Source: SYFT01 sp964471115 (GTDB lineage Bacteria; Acidobacteriota; Vicinamibacteria; Vicinamibacterales; SCN-69-37). Taken from it: a stretch of DNA of 64,000 bases. The notes under the pieces were generated by a model. The model did not search any database. It was not told the origin of the DNA and was given only the letters and a program-made list of their open reading frames with translations. The stretch covers positions 6,745-70,744 of the forward strand of contig CAYYFE010000019.1 in the NCBI GenBank assembly GCA_964471115.1, given 5' to 3'. Below are positions 43,749-55,059 of the stretch, piece by piece (within the stretch, counting starts at the first letter, position 1; every line of letters begins with the position of its first letter). The position numbers were made by a program, and so were the translations under genes.

Positions 43749-44581
43749 TCGCCACGAGCACGCGGGACCAGGCGGCGCCCATCGGCGCGATGACGTCGAA
43801 ATGCGCCGCGCCTGGCACGGGCACGACCTTCACATCGGCGCCGGGCCCGACGCGCGCGGCGAAGCGTTCGGCCTGGTCGAGTCTGACCGTCCGGTCCGCA
43901 TCGCCGTGCACCAGCCGGACCGGCACGGTCACAGCACGTTCGATCGGACTCACGGCGGCATAGCGGTCGGCGTGTTCCGCCGGCGTGCCGCCCATCAGCG
44001 GATACACGGAGGCGTTGCAGCTGCCGGCTTCGCTACCGTATGTCGCCAGGTCCGTGATGGCGGCCAGGCCGACGACGCCCCGCAACGGCAACGCCTGACC
44101 TCCGCGCGTCGCGAGCCACAACACGAGTTGTCCGCCGGCCGAGTGACCGACGGCGATTGACGCGTGTCAGATCCAGGTTGTGGCGCGGCGCCAACGTCCG
44201 TAGATGATCGGCGCCGGCCGCGACGTCGTCGAACGTCCCCGGCCAGCCGCCGCCCGGCTGTCCCAGGCGCCGGTACTCCACGGACCACACGGCGTACCCC
44301 GCATCAGCAATCGCCGCCGCCAGCGGCCGGGAGTGGGTGATGTCGTAGGCCCCCTGCCAGCATCCGCCATGCACGAGCAGCACGACCGGATGCGGGCCGG
44401 CGCTGTTCCGCGGTAGTCGCAGTTCTCCGAATTGCTGGGGCGCGGCGCCGTACGTGATGCGATGATCCGCCGGCGGCACGGGAAGGTTCAGAACTTCCTG
44501 GAAGGAGACGTTGCGGGTCTGTTCGGTCATGACCGGTACGGTGAACGCCAGGAGCAGCAGGATCGCGGCACGCACGCTCAT
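43732..44581 (-). pseudogene. Alpha/beta hydrolase, frameshifted
   Basis: Two minus-strand frames together make one BD-FAE-type esterase/lipase of about 280 residues. The 5' part (from ATG 44581) has a signal-like N-terminus and the oxyanion block VVLLVHGGCW. The 3' part has LVLWLATRGGQ, the catalytic Asp region VHGDADRTV and His in GAAHFDV. One extra base at 44157-44158 (minus strand GTCAATCGCC) breaks the frame just before the nucleophile motif, which reads VGHSAGGQ after removal of that base. So it is either a recent pseudogene or a sequence error. Start overlaps the arfB stop (ATGA), so it was an operon partner. Confidence 0.8.
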
Positions 44582-44973
44582 TCGGAATCGTCGATCCGCC
44601 GCCGCGCGGCCTTCACCTGTCCGCGCCGGACCTTGCCGGTCAGACGTTCGGCCTTGGCGGCGCGGGAGGGCGCGGTCTTGCGCCGGCGTTTCGGGGCGAC
44701 CGAGGCCAGCTTGATGAGGGCGTCGAGTCGCGCGCGAGCGGCTTCGCGGTTCTGGGCCTGCGTGCGATATTCGCGACTGTCAATCACCAGGATCCCGTCG
44801 TCTGTCAGCCGCCGTCCGGCCAGCACCTTCAGGCGCAGCTTCACACCCTCAGGCAACGGCGCGCGATCCACGTCAAGGCGCAGTTCCACCGCGGTGGCCA
44901 CCTTGTTGACGTTTTGTCCCCCCGGCCCCGACGCGCGCACGAACCGCTCCGTGACCGGCAATCCCTTATCCAT
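44578..44973 (-). CDS. arfB: Ribosome-rescue peptidyl-tRNA hydrolase ArfB
   Basis: Releases nascent chains from stalled ribosomes; 131 residues. GGQ motif at 18-20 in RASGPGGQNVNKV, followed by the RF-1-like fold (VELRLD; REYRTQAQNREAARARL) and a basic tail (KRRRKTAPSRAAKAERL...KAARRRID) that enters the mRNA channel in this family. The ATG is 3 bp from a 20-unit heptamer array, and codons 2-4 (ATAAGGGAT) resemble array units. It therefore lies downstream of carB with the array as intervening sequence, and is coupled to the broken hydrolase. Confidence 0.92.
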   Translation of the reverse strand: MDKGLPVTERFVRASGPGGQNVNKVATAVELRLDVDRAPLPEGVKLRLKVLAGRRLTDDGILVIDSREYRTQAQNREAARARLDALIKLASVAPKRRRKTAPSRAAKAERLTGKVRRGQVKAARRRIDDSE

Positions 44974-44976
44974 GAT

Positions 44977-45097
44977 CCCTGTGCCCTGCGCCCTGTGCCC
45001 TGTGCCCTGCGCCCTGTGTCCTGTGCCCTGCGCCCTGTGTCCTGTGCCCTGCGCCCTGTGCCCTGTGCCCTGCGCCCTGTGCCCTGTGCCCTATTAC

Positions 45098-45117
<20 letters not shown>
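44977..45117. repeat. 20-unit heptamer array (CCCTGTG/CCCTGCG)
   Basis: About 20 contiguous 7-nt units: CCCTGTG, CCCTGCG and TCCTGTG in a semi-regular order, changing at the right end to CCCTATT-type units. It fills the space between carB and arfB. The carB stop (TAG, 45098-45100) and its last several codons (KGIGNRA) are inside the array. Confidence 0.9.
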
Positions 45118-48364
<3,247 letters not shown>

Positions 48365-48370
48365 GACTGA

Positions 48371-49510
48371 CTACTGCGCCTTCCGTTCTTCCATCGCGTC
48401 CACGAACCGGGCAAAGAGGTAATCGGCGTCGTGCGGCCCCGGCGCCGCCTCCGGGTGGTACTGCACACAGAAGACCGGCTTGGACACATGCCGCAGGCCT
48501 TCCACCGTGCCGTCATACAGATTCAGGTGCGTCACCTGCACGTCGTCGGGCACGGTCTTCGGGTCGACCGCAAAGCCGTGATTCTGCGACGTGATTTCGA
48601 TGCGGCCCGTGGCCAGATCCTTCACCGGATGATTGCCGCCCCGGTGGCCGAACTTCAGCTTGTAGGTCTTCGCGCCCATGGCCAGCCCGAGAATCTGGTG
48701 CCCGAGGCAGATGCCGAACACCGGCAGGCCCGCGTCGACCAGCGCGCGGGTGTTGGTGATGGCGTAGTCGAGCACCGCCGGATCCCCCGGCCCGTTGGAC
48801 AGGAACACACCGTCGGGCCGGCCGGCCAGCAACTCGGCCGCTGGCGTCGTGGCCGGGAACACACGCACGTCACAGCCGTGCGCCGTCAGCCGCCGCAGGA
48901 TGTTCCACTTCATGCCGAAGTCGTACGCGGCCACCGTGAACCGGCGCGTGCGCGGTTTGATCGTCGGCACGAACTCCTCGAAGCCGGTGCCCTCCGGGCC
49001 GCCCGCCCAGTCGAACGGGGCGGCGCACGTGACACCACGCACCAGGTCCGATCCCTCCATTGAAGGAATCGCGCGCGCGCGGGCCACCAGTTCCTCCACG
49101 GCCGGAAGCTGGCCGGTGGCAATCACGCCCCGCATCGCGCCGGCGGTGCGCAGGGTGCGCGTCAACGCGCGCGTATCGATGTCCGCGATGGCGACGATGC
49201 CGTGGCGGGTCAGGTAGTCGCGCAGCGTCCCCTCGGCGCGCCAGTTGCTGGCCACCGGCGACTCGCTGCGCAGGATGAACCCGGCCACCTGCGGTGCGCG
49301 GCTCTCGCCGTCGTCGGCCGAGACGCCGTAGTTGCCGATCTCGGGACAGGTCATCGTGACGATCTGTCCGGCGTACGACGGATCGGTCAGGACCTCCTGA
49401 TACCCGGTCAGGCTCGTGTTGAATACGACTTCGCCCGCGGCATCGCCGGGCGCGCCCACCGCGCGCCCCCGGAACCAGCGGCCATTTTCCAGCGCCAGTA
49501 TTGCGTCCAT
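48371..49510 (-). CDS. carA: Carbamoyl-phosphate synthase small subunit
   Basis: Glutaminase subunit that supplies ammonia to CarB; 379 residues. N-terminal CPSase domain (EVVFNTSLTGYQEVLTDPSY) and class-I glutamine amidotransferase domain with nucleophile Cys in FGICLGHQILG and the catalytic His-Glu in CVQYHPEAAPGPHD. SNGPGDP is present. Start ATG 49510 with GGGAG just upstream. It lies 8 bp after the pseudokinase stop and 6 bp before carB, so the three look like one operon. Confidence 0.96.
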   Translation of the reverse strand: MDAILALENGRWFRGRAVGAPGDAAGEVVFNTSLTGYQEVLTDPSYAGQIVTMTCPEIGNYGVSADDGESRAPQVAGFILRSESPVASNWRAEGTLRDYLTRHGIVAIADIDTRALTRTLRTAGAMRGVIATGQLPAVEELVARARAIPSMEGSDLVRGVTCAAPFDWAGGPEGTGFEEFVPTIKPRTRRFTVAAYDFGMKWNILRRLTAHGCDVRVFPATTPAAELLAGRPDGVFLSNGPGDPAVLDYAITNTRALVDAGLPVFGICLGHQILGLAMGAKTYKLKFGHRGGNHPVKDLATGRIEITSQNHGFAVDPKTVPDDVQVTHLNLYDGTVEGLRHVSKPVFCVQYHPEAAPGPHDADYLFARFVDAMEERKAQ

Positions 49511-49518
49511 CGTCTCCC

Positions 49519-51288
49519 TTACATCACTTCCAGTGAGACCCGCACGGGCACCTGTTGCCCGGCGCGCACCACCACCGTCGTTGTCACCGTGCGGTACCCC
49601 GCCATCTCCAGCCGGATCGTATGCGACCCGGGTAACACCTCGGGCACACGCATCGGCGCCTGCCCCAGGAACTTGCCGTCGAGCGTCACGCGCGCCCCGG
49701 CCGGCCGCGTGGAGATGTCCAGCGACCCGGTGCGGGCGGCGGCCACGGGCCGCAGTTCGATGGTCACGTCGCGGGCCGGCACCGCGCGCGACAGCGTGAC
49801 ACGATGCGTGCGCGTCGTGAACCCCTCGCGCAGCACGGTGATCGTGTGGGTGCCAAACGGCAGGTCGCGCACGACCGCCGGGGTGGTGCCCCGCACGCGC
49901 CCCCCGATGAGGACACGGGCGCCGTCGGGAATGGACCGGACCAGCACGCGGCCGCGCGTCTCTGCCGCCGGCGCGAGCGCCGGGTCGGGTGACGGTGCCG
50001 GCGTTGCCCCGGGCGCTTCGGGCGGCGCGGGCACGTCCTGCACCGCCACGTCCGTGCCCGCCATCGGGTCATCACTGACGGTGACCAGCGGCGCCTGTGC
50101 GGCGGGCGGCGCGGGATCGCGCCACCAGTACCCGAGGCCGATGCCGGCGATCATGGCCACGATCAGCAGCGGCCAGAGCAGGGCCAGCCGGTCGGCGCCG
50201 GGCGCGGGCACCATCGGCGGGGCGGCGGCCGTCGGCGTCCGGACAGGCCAGCTCGCCTCTCGCGGCGGCGGCACATGCCTCAATTCAGGTTCGGCCGCGG
50301 GCGCAGGCACCGCCGCCGGCGGCGCAGCGGCGACCTCGACTGGCGGCGCGGGCGACGCCACGGCCACCGGCACGGCCTCGGCCGCGACCGGCGCTTCAGG
50401 CTGCACTGCGGCTGGCGGCACGGGAACGTCTCCGGTTTCGAGCGCCTCCACCAGCGCGAGCGCCGACCCGAACCGCGCGTCGGGAGACTCCGCCAGCGCG
50501 CCGGCCAGGGCGCGGCGAATGGCGACACGTTGTTCGGGGGTCGTCCCGGTCGGCAGCGCGCCATCCTGCTCCCCGCCGCCGGAGGGCCGACGACCGGTCA
50601 GCAGTTCGTGCGCAATGACACCGAGGCTGTAGATATCGGCGCGATGATCCCAGGGCGATCCCGGCACGCGCTCGGGCGCGCCGTACGGCCGTCGCGGCGC
50701 CACACGCACCCCGACCGCCTCGAGCGCCGTCGTCACGCCGAACCCGCCGACGCGCACCGTCCACTCGTCGCGCGCCTCGTCGTGACTGACGAACACATCC
50801 CGCGGGTGCAGCGCGCCATGCGTGAGTCCGGCGCGCCGCGCGGCGTCGAGCGCCTCCGCCAGCCCTCGCAGCACCGGACGCGCGCGGTCCAGCGGCGCGG
50901 GGGCGAGCCGTCGCAGCCACACGTCCAGCGTGTCGCTGGCGACGTATTCCATGGCGACAAACGGCGTTGCCCCTTCCAGTCCGGCGGCCAGCACGGGCAC
51001 GACATGGGCGGGGTCGACGGCCACGGCGGCCAGACGCCGCAGTTCGTCGGCCAGTCTTGCGGCATCCTCAGGCACGATCGACAGGCGGAACACCTTGACG
51101 GCGGTCAGTCGTTCGCGGCTGGATTCAAACGCTCGAAAAACGGGTCCCTGCGCGCCACTCCCAATCTGGTGCAGGACGCGAAACGGGCCGAAGGCAGGCG
51201 GCGCGGTGTAACCGGCGGGGTCGTCGTATGGCAGCTCGAAACCTCTGCAGCGATCACAAGACTTTAACACGAGGGCGCTGTAGTACAT
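49519..51288 (-). CDS. Predicted pseudokinase with TM helix and two PEGA domains
   Basis: About 589 residues. A CDRC zinc-like pair precedes a Hanks-type kinase fold with a normal Gly loop (GSGAQGPV, 43-50), VAIK-type lysine K65 and APE/D-x-x-S block (GAPERVP; ADIYSLGVIAHELLTG). The catalytic loop reads HGALHPRDVFV, so the HRD Asp is Ala and the metal-binding Asn is Asp. DFG is GFG (182-184). These losses predict no phosphotransfer. A Pro/Ala-rich linker, one membrane helix (LLWPLLIVAMIAGIGLGYWW) and two PEGA domains (about 460-589) follow. ATG at 51288 is 7 bp from the divergent bshC start; GTG at 51267 is an alternative. The frame is open further upstream. Confidence 0.85.
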   Translation of the reverse strand: MYYSALVLKSCDRCRGFELPYDDPAGYTAPPAFGPFRVLHQIGSGAQGPVFRAFESSRERLTAVKVFRLSIVPEDAARLADELRRLAAVAVDPAHVVPVLAAGLEGATPFVAMEYVASDTLDVWLRRLAPAPLDRARPVLRGLAEALDAARRAGLTHGALHPRDVFVSHDEARDEWTVRVGGFGVTTALEAVGVRVAPRRPYGAPERVPGSPWDHRADIYSLGVIAHELLTGRRPSGGGEQDGALPTGTTPEQRVAIRRALAGALAESPDARFGSALALVEALETGDVPVPPAAVQPEAPVAAEAVPVAVASPAPPVEVAAAPPAAVPAPAAEPELRHVPPPREASWPVRTPTAAAPPMVPAPGADRLALLWPLLIVAMIAGIGLGYWWRDPAPPAAQAPLVTVSDDPMAGTDVAVQDVPAPPEAPGATPAPSPDPALAPAAETRGRVLVRSIPDGARVLIGGRVRGTTPAVVRDLPFGTHTITVLREGFTTRTHRVTLSRAVPARDVTIELRPVAAARTGSLDISTRPAGARVTLDGKFLGQAPMRVPEVLPGSHTIRLEMAGYRTVTTTVVVRAGQQVPVRVSLEVM

Positions 51289-51289
51289 T
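51284..51289 (+). promoter_or_regulatory. -10-like box TACATT before bshC
   Basis: TACATT ends six nucleotides before the GTG at 51296 and overlaps the presumed start codon of the divergent pseudokinase gene, so the two genes must compete or the pseudokinase starts further downstream. Confidence 0.4.
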
Positions 51290-51295
51290 GCTGCG

Positions 51296-52954
51296 GTGCC
51301 CGCCCATTCCGACGCGCCACCCGGCAGCCTGATTCGCGACGCCATCGACCTTCGACGTTTCCCCTGGATCCGGCCGCTGGTGGCCGCGTACTCCTCGGAT
51401 TTTTCCAGTGTCGCCAGCCTGTTTGCCGGCAATCCGGCCGAACCGGCCGCGTGGACCGACGCCATCACCCGCGCCAAACGCGCCCCCCGCGACCGCGCGG
51501 GACTGGCGCGAGTCGTCGCCGCGCAACTGGAACGGCGCGGCGCACCGGCCCACGCCCGTGCCGCGGCTACACGCCTGGCCGACGCCGACACGGTCGCCAT
51601 CGTGACCGGCCAGCAGGCAGGCGTCTTTGGTGGACCGCTCTACACACTGCTCAAGGCGGTCACGGCCATCCGCCTCGCGCGCCAGGTGGCCGCGCGCCAC
51701 GGCATCGTGGCCATTCCGGTGTTCTGGGTCGAGGCCGAGGACCACGACTGGGAAGAGGTGCGCACGTGCCGCGTCCTCGACGCCGACCTCGCGCTGCGTG
51801 AGATCACGCTCGACACACTGGATGGCGCCGGCCATCGCCCGGTGGCCAGGCTCACGCTGGACGACGGCATCGGCGATGCGCTGGATGCGCTCGAGCAGCT
51901 GCTGGCGCCGACGGCCTTCACCGCGGATCTGATGGAGCGGCTGCGCCGGCACTACCGGCCCGGCCAGTCGATGAGTACGGCGTTTGCCTCGTGGATGGAC
52001 GACCTGCTTGGACGGTACGGCCTGGTCGTGTTCGAGGCTGCCGACCCGGCCGCCAAGCCGCTGGTGGCGCGCCTCTTCACGCGCGAACTGGAGAGTCCCT
52101 GTCGCACCACGAAGTTCGCCCGGGCGACCGGAGACGCCATGCGCGCGCTCGGCCACGAGCCGCAGGTGGATCCGGCCGACGACAGCGTCGCGCTCTTCTA
52201 CATGGGCGACGGCAACCGCACGGCCATCAAACGCCGGGAGGACCAGTACCTGCTCGGCGAGGCGCTGCTGCCGCAGGCCGACGTCCGCGCCGAGGCCGAA
52301 GCGCATCCGGAACGGTTCAGCCCCAACGTCCTGCTGCGGCCTGTCGTGCAGGACCTGCTCTTTCCCACGGTCTGTTACGTCGCCGGTCCCAGTGAACTCG
52401 CGTACCAGGCGCAGCTGGGCGCGATCTACCGGGACTTCGGCGTCGACATGCCGCTGCTCTATCCGCGCGCCAACGCGACACTGCTCGATTCGGCCGGCGT
52501 GCGGTTCCTCGAGAAGTACCAGTTGCCGCTCGAGGCGCTGCAGCCACACGACGAAGCGGCGCTCAATCGTCTGCTGCAGAGTCAGCTGCCGGCCGGACTC
52601 GAGGAGGGCTTCGTGGCCCTCACCGCAGACGTACGGGGCCGCATCGACGCGTTGCGTCCGCTCATCCAGTCGGTGGATCCGACGCTGTCAGGCGCGGCCG
52701 ACACGACGATCGACCGCATGCAGGACACCCTGAGGCACCTGCACACCAAGGTCATCTCCGCCAGCAAGCGCAAGGACGACACCCTGCGCCGCCAGTTCAC
52801 CCGCACCCAGGCCCTCGCGTTTCCCGACGGCCATCCGCAGGAACGCATCGTGGACCTCGCCTTCTTCCTCAATCGCTACGGCCAGGCGCTCTGCGATCGG
52901 CTCGTCGAAGGCCTGCCGCTCGACATGGGACGGCATTATGTGGTCACGCTGTAG
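51296..52954 (+). CDS. bshC: Bacillithiol biosynthesis cysteine-adding enzyme BshC
   Basis: Last enzyme of bacillithiol synthesis, ligating cysteine to glucosaminyl-malate; 552 residues. Family traits are FAGNPAEPAAW near the N-terminus, AIVTGQQAGVFGGPLYTLLKA, the nucleotide-site block FWVEAEDHDWEEV, NVLLRPVVQDLLFPTVCYVAGPSELAYQAQL and DMPLLYPR. The C-terminal coiled coil (about 430-500) and a terminal block with NRYG and YVVTL are typical. GTG start. Monocistronic; a heptamer array begins a few bp after the stop. bshA/bshB are not in view. Confidence 0.92.
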   Translation: MPAHSDAPPGSLIRDAIDLRRFPWIRPLVAAYSSDFSSVASLFAGNPAEPAAWTDAITRAKRAPRDRAGLARVVAAQLERRGAPAHARAAATRLADADTVAIVTGQQAGVFGGPLYTLLKAVTAIRLARQVAARHGIVAIPVFWVEAEDHDWEEVRTCRVLDADLALREITLDTLDGAGHRPVARLTLDDGIGDALDALEQLLAPTAFTADLMERLRRHYRPGQSMSTAFASWMDDLLGRYGLVVFEAADPAAKPLVARLFTRELESPCRTTKFARATGDAMRALGHEPQVDPADDSVALFYMGDGNRTAIKRREDQYLLGEALLPQADVRAEAEAHPERFSPNVLLRPVVQDLLFPTVCYVAGPSELAYQAQLGAIYRDFGVDMPLLYPRANATLLDSAGVRFLEKYQLPLEALQPHDEAALNRLLQSQLPAGLEEGFVALTADVRGRIDALRPLIQSVDPTLSGAADTTIDRMQDTLRHLHTKVISASKRKDDTLRRQFTRTQALAFPDGHPQERIVDLAFFLNRYGQALCDRLVEGLPLDMGRHYVVTL

Positions 52955-52967
52955 GAAGGGAACTGGT

Positions 52968-53030
52968 AAATAGGAAATAGGGCATAGGGAATAGGGAATA
53001 GGGAATAGGGAATAGGTATTAGGGAATAGG
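52968..53030. repeat. Heptamer array (GAATAGG), left of four-helix gene
   Basis: About nine AATAGGG-type units begin 14 bp after the bshC stop. Their reverse complement matches the array at 53489-53593, so the two arrays form imperfect inverted repeats around the four-helix-bundle gene. Confidence 0.85.
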
Positions 53031-53036
53031 TGGGCG

Positions 53037-53420
53037 TCACGCTTCATTGCGTGGCTTCCGGCCGTAGCGATTGCGGGTGGTTCGGTAGGCCGCCCCGACC
53101 ATCGCGGCGATCTCAATGGACTCCTGGTGTAAAGACGTCTCCGCATCGGCCGCGGTGCTCCATAGCCGCGCGCGGTGAATGAACTCCAGCCAGAACGACG
53201 CCTCGTCGGCTTCCTCCCGCACGGTGCCCAGCTTCGCAAGGAACTCCGCGCGTGAACGAGCCAGGCAGGCTGCCCGGTAGTTCGAGGCGACCGACGTCGC
53301 CGCGCGAAACAGCTGAAGTGCGACGTGCCGCGACTCCGCATCCTGCGGAAGCCGACGAGTGGCCGCCATCACTGCCAGCGCAAACCGAAACAAGCGCTCC
53401 TGCATCTCCGCTGTCGTCAT
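53037..53420 (-). CDS. Four-helix-bundle (S23/IVP-type) protein
   Basis: A 127-residue all-alpha protein of the family found in intervening sequences of 23S rRNA genes and, in related form, as the Avd accessory protein of diversity-generating retroelements. Family pattern: FRFALAVMAATRRLP, LQLFRAATSVASNYRAA, RAEFLAKLGTVREEADEASFWLEFI. Here it is neither in rRNA nor next to a reverse transcriptase. It stands alone between bshC and argH, with heptamer arrays of opposite orientation a few bp from its stop and about 70 bp upstream of its start. Function unknown; the family is thought to bind nucleic acid. Confidence 0.85.
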   Translation of the reverse strand: MTTAEMQERLFRFALAVMAATRRLPQDAESRHVALQLFRAATSVASNYRAACLARSRAEFLAKLGTVREEADEASFWLEFIHRARLWSTAADAETSLHQESIEIAAMVGAAYRTTRNRYGRKPRNEA

Positions 53421-53488
53421 GCCGACAGCTTCGCACCATCTCTGCCAGCATCACCCCTGCCACAGCAGATTGATGTACACGAATCGCT

Positions 53489-53593
53489 TCCCTATTACCT
53501 AGTTACCTATTCCCTATGCCCTATTCCCTATTCCCTATTCCCTATGCCCTATTCCCTATTCCCTATTCCCTGTCCCTGCCCCTGTCCCCTCCC
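53489..53593. repeat. Heptamer array (CCTATTC), right of four-helix gene
   Basis: About 15 units, mainly CCCTATT or CCCTATG, changing at the right to CCCTGTC/CCCTGCC units. It abuts the argH stop codon at 53594. The stretch 53421-53488 before it holds no gene that I can support. Confidence 0.88.
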
Positions 53594-55051
53594 CTACCCC
53601 ATCCCAATCGTCGCCGCGCGCAGGCCGGCTTCGGCTGAGAGCAGGCGCGCGCGGGTGGAGGCGGTCCAGCGCGTATCGTCGGCCAGGCGCGCGCGTGAGT
53701 CTTCGATGGCCGCGGCGATGACGTCGGGTGACGGGCCGCCGAGGGTGCGGCGGATGGCGACGAAGTGCTCCGGGCTGAGCAGCGCGGCCAGTGCGTCCTC
53801 CGTGTACTCGATGGCGGTGCCGGTGACCTCGCGCGACACGTCGGCCAGCAGCGCGGCCAGCGGCGCGTCCGGCCGGGCGCGTCGCGCCTGCACCAGCTTC
53901 GTCGCGATGCTGTGCCCGGCGCGGAACGGCAGCGCGCGCTCGCGCGCGAGTGTGTCGGCCAGTTCCGTGATGGAGATCCAGTTCTCCCCCGCGCGGACGC
54001 GCATGCGCTCGACGTCGAAATCGGCGCCCTGCAGGGCCACGGCCACCAGCGACACCGCGCGCACGGCATCCTTGAACATCGACGCCACCAGCGGCTGCAG
54101 GTCGTCCTCGGTGTCGACGATGTCGCCGAACGGCGTGTTGTGCACCGCCACCGGCAACGCGCCCGCCTGCGCAAACGCCTTCGAGGTCAACGCGCGCGCG
54201 TGTTCGAGCGCCACGGGATTGCGCTTCTGCGGCATGATGCTGCTGATCTGGACGACGCCGTCGGCCAGCCGCAGGTACCCCACTTCCATCGTGCACCACA
54301 GCAACAGGTCCTGCACCAGCCGGCCCACGCCGACCAGCGCAACGGCCGCGGCCGACGCACTCTCGAGCAGATAGTCGACCGTCGCGATGCTGCCGTAGGT
54401 GTTGCCGGTGGGCCCGTCGAACCCGAGCAGCGCGCTGGTGCGATCCCGATCGATCGGAAAGCCGGTCCCGGTAATCGCGCAGGCGCCGAGCGGATTGCGG
54501 TTGACCGTCTCGAACGCCGCGTGCAGGCGTGTCGTGTCGCGCTCGAGCTGCTCCACGGCCGCCATCAGGTAATGCGCCACGGTGGAGGGCTGCGCCGGCT
54601 GGGTGTGCGTGTGCGCCGGGAACACGGTGTGCCGGTGGCGTCCGGCCAGATCGAGCAGCGCCTGCCGCAGCTGCGTCACGGCGTCAAGCAGATCGAGCAC
54701 CCACCCGCGAATCCGCATCCGGTACATCGTCATGTCGATGTCGTTGCGGGAGCGCGCGGTGTGCAGCCGGCCGGCCACGTCCGGGCCACACGCCTGCGCG
54801 ATCTGGCGATCCAGGTAAAAGAACAGGTCCTCGTAGGACCCGTCGTAGGCCGTCCGGCGCACGGCCTCGAGATCGATGGCGTCGAGCGCCCGGCGGATCG
54901 CCCGCGCATCCTCGAGGGAGACGATGCCGGTCTCGCGCAACATGCACAGGTGCGCGTAGTGGATCGCCATCAACGGTTCCAGCAGCAGCGCCTTGGCGTC
55001 CTCGAAGTTTTCGTTGAGGACCAGACGCACGTAATCGGGAGCAAACGCCAT
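53594..55051 (-). CDS. argH: Argininosuccinate lyase
   Basis: Last step of arginine synthesis: argininosuccinate to arginine and fumarate; 485 residues, homotetramer in the family. Signature SSIMPQKRNPVALEHAR (about 266-282) holds the mobile catalytic Ser loop; HTARSRNDIDMTMYRM and HTHTQPAQPSTVAHYL are also present. No tail beyond the normal length. Start ATG at 55051 gives the family N-terminus; the frame is open upstream over the ROK gene. It lies 8 bp after the ROK stop, so they are probably cotranscribed. The stop borders a heptamer array. Confidence 0.92.
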   Translation of the reverse strand: MAFAPDYVRLVLNENFEDAKALLLEPLMAIHYAHLCMLRETGIVSLEDARAIRRALDAIDLEAVRRTAYDGSYEDLFFYLDRQIAQACGPDVAGRLHTARSRNDIDMTMYRMRIRGWVLDLLDAVTQLRQALLDLAGRHRHTVFPAHTHTQPAQPSTVAHYLMAAVEQLERDTTRLHAAFETVNRNPLGACAITGTGFPIDRDRTSALLGFDGPTGNTYGSIATVDYLLESASAAAVALVGVGRLVQDLLLWCTMEVGYLRLADGVVQISSIMPQKRNPVALEHARALTSKAFAQAGALPVAVHNTPFGDIVDTEDDLQPLVASMFKDAVRAVSLVAVALQGADFDVERMRVRAGENWISITELADTLARERALPFRAGHSIATKLVQARRARPDAPLAALLADVSREVTGTAIEYTEDALAALLSPEHFVAIRRTLGGPSPDVIAAAIEDSRARLADDTRWTASTRARLLSAEAGLRAATIGMG

Positions 55052-55059
55052 GACGACCC

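Noticed and set aside
53037..53420. Diversity-generating retroelement
   Set aside because: The four-helix protein resembles Avd-type proteins, but there is no reverse transcriptase and no template/variable repeat pair in the window.
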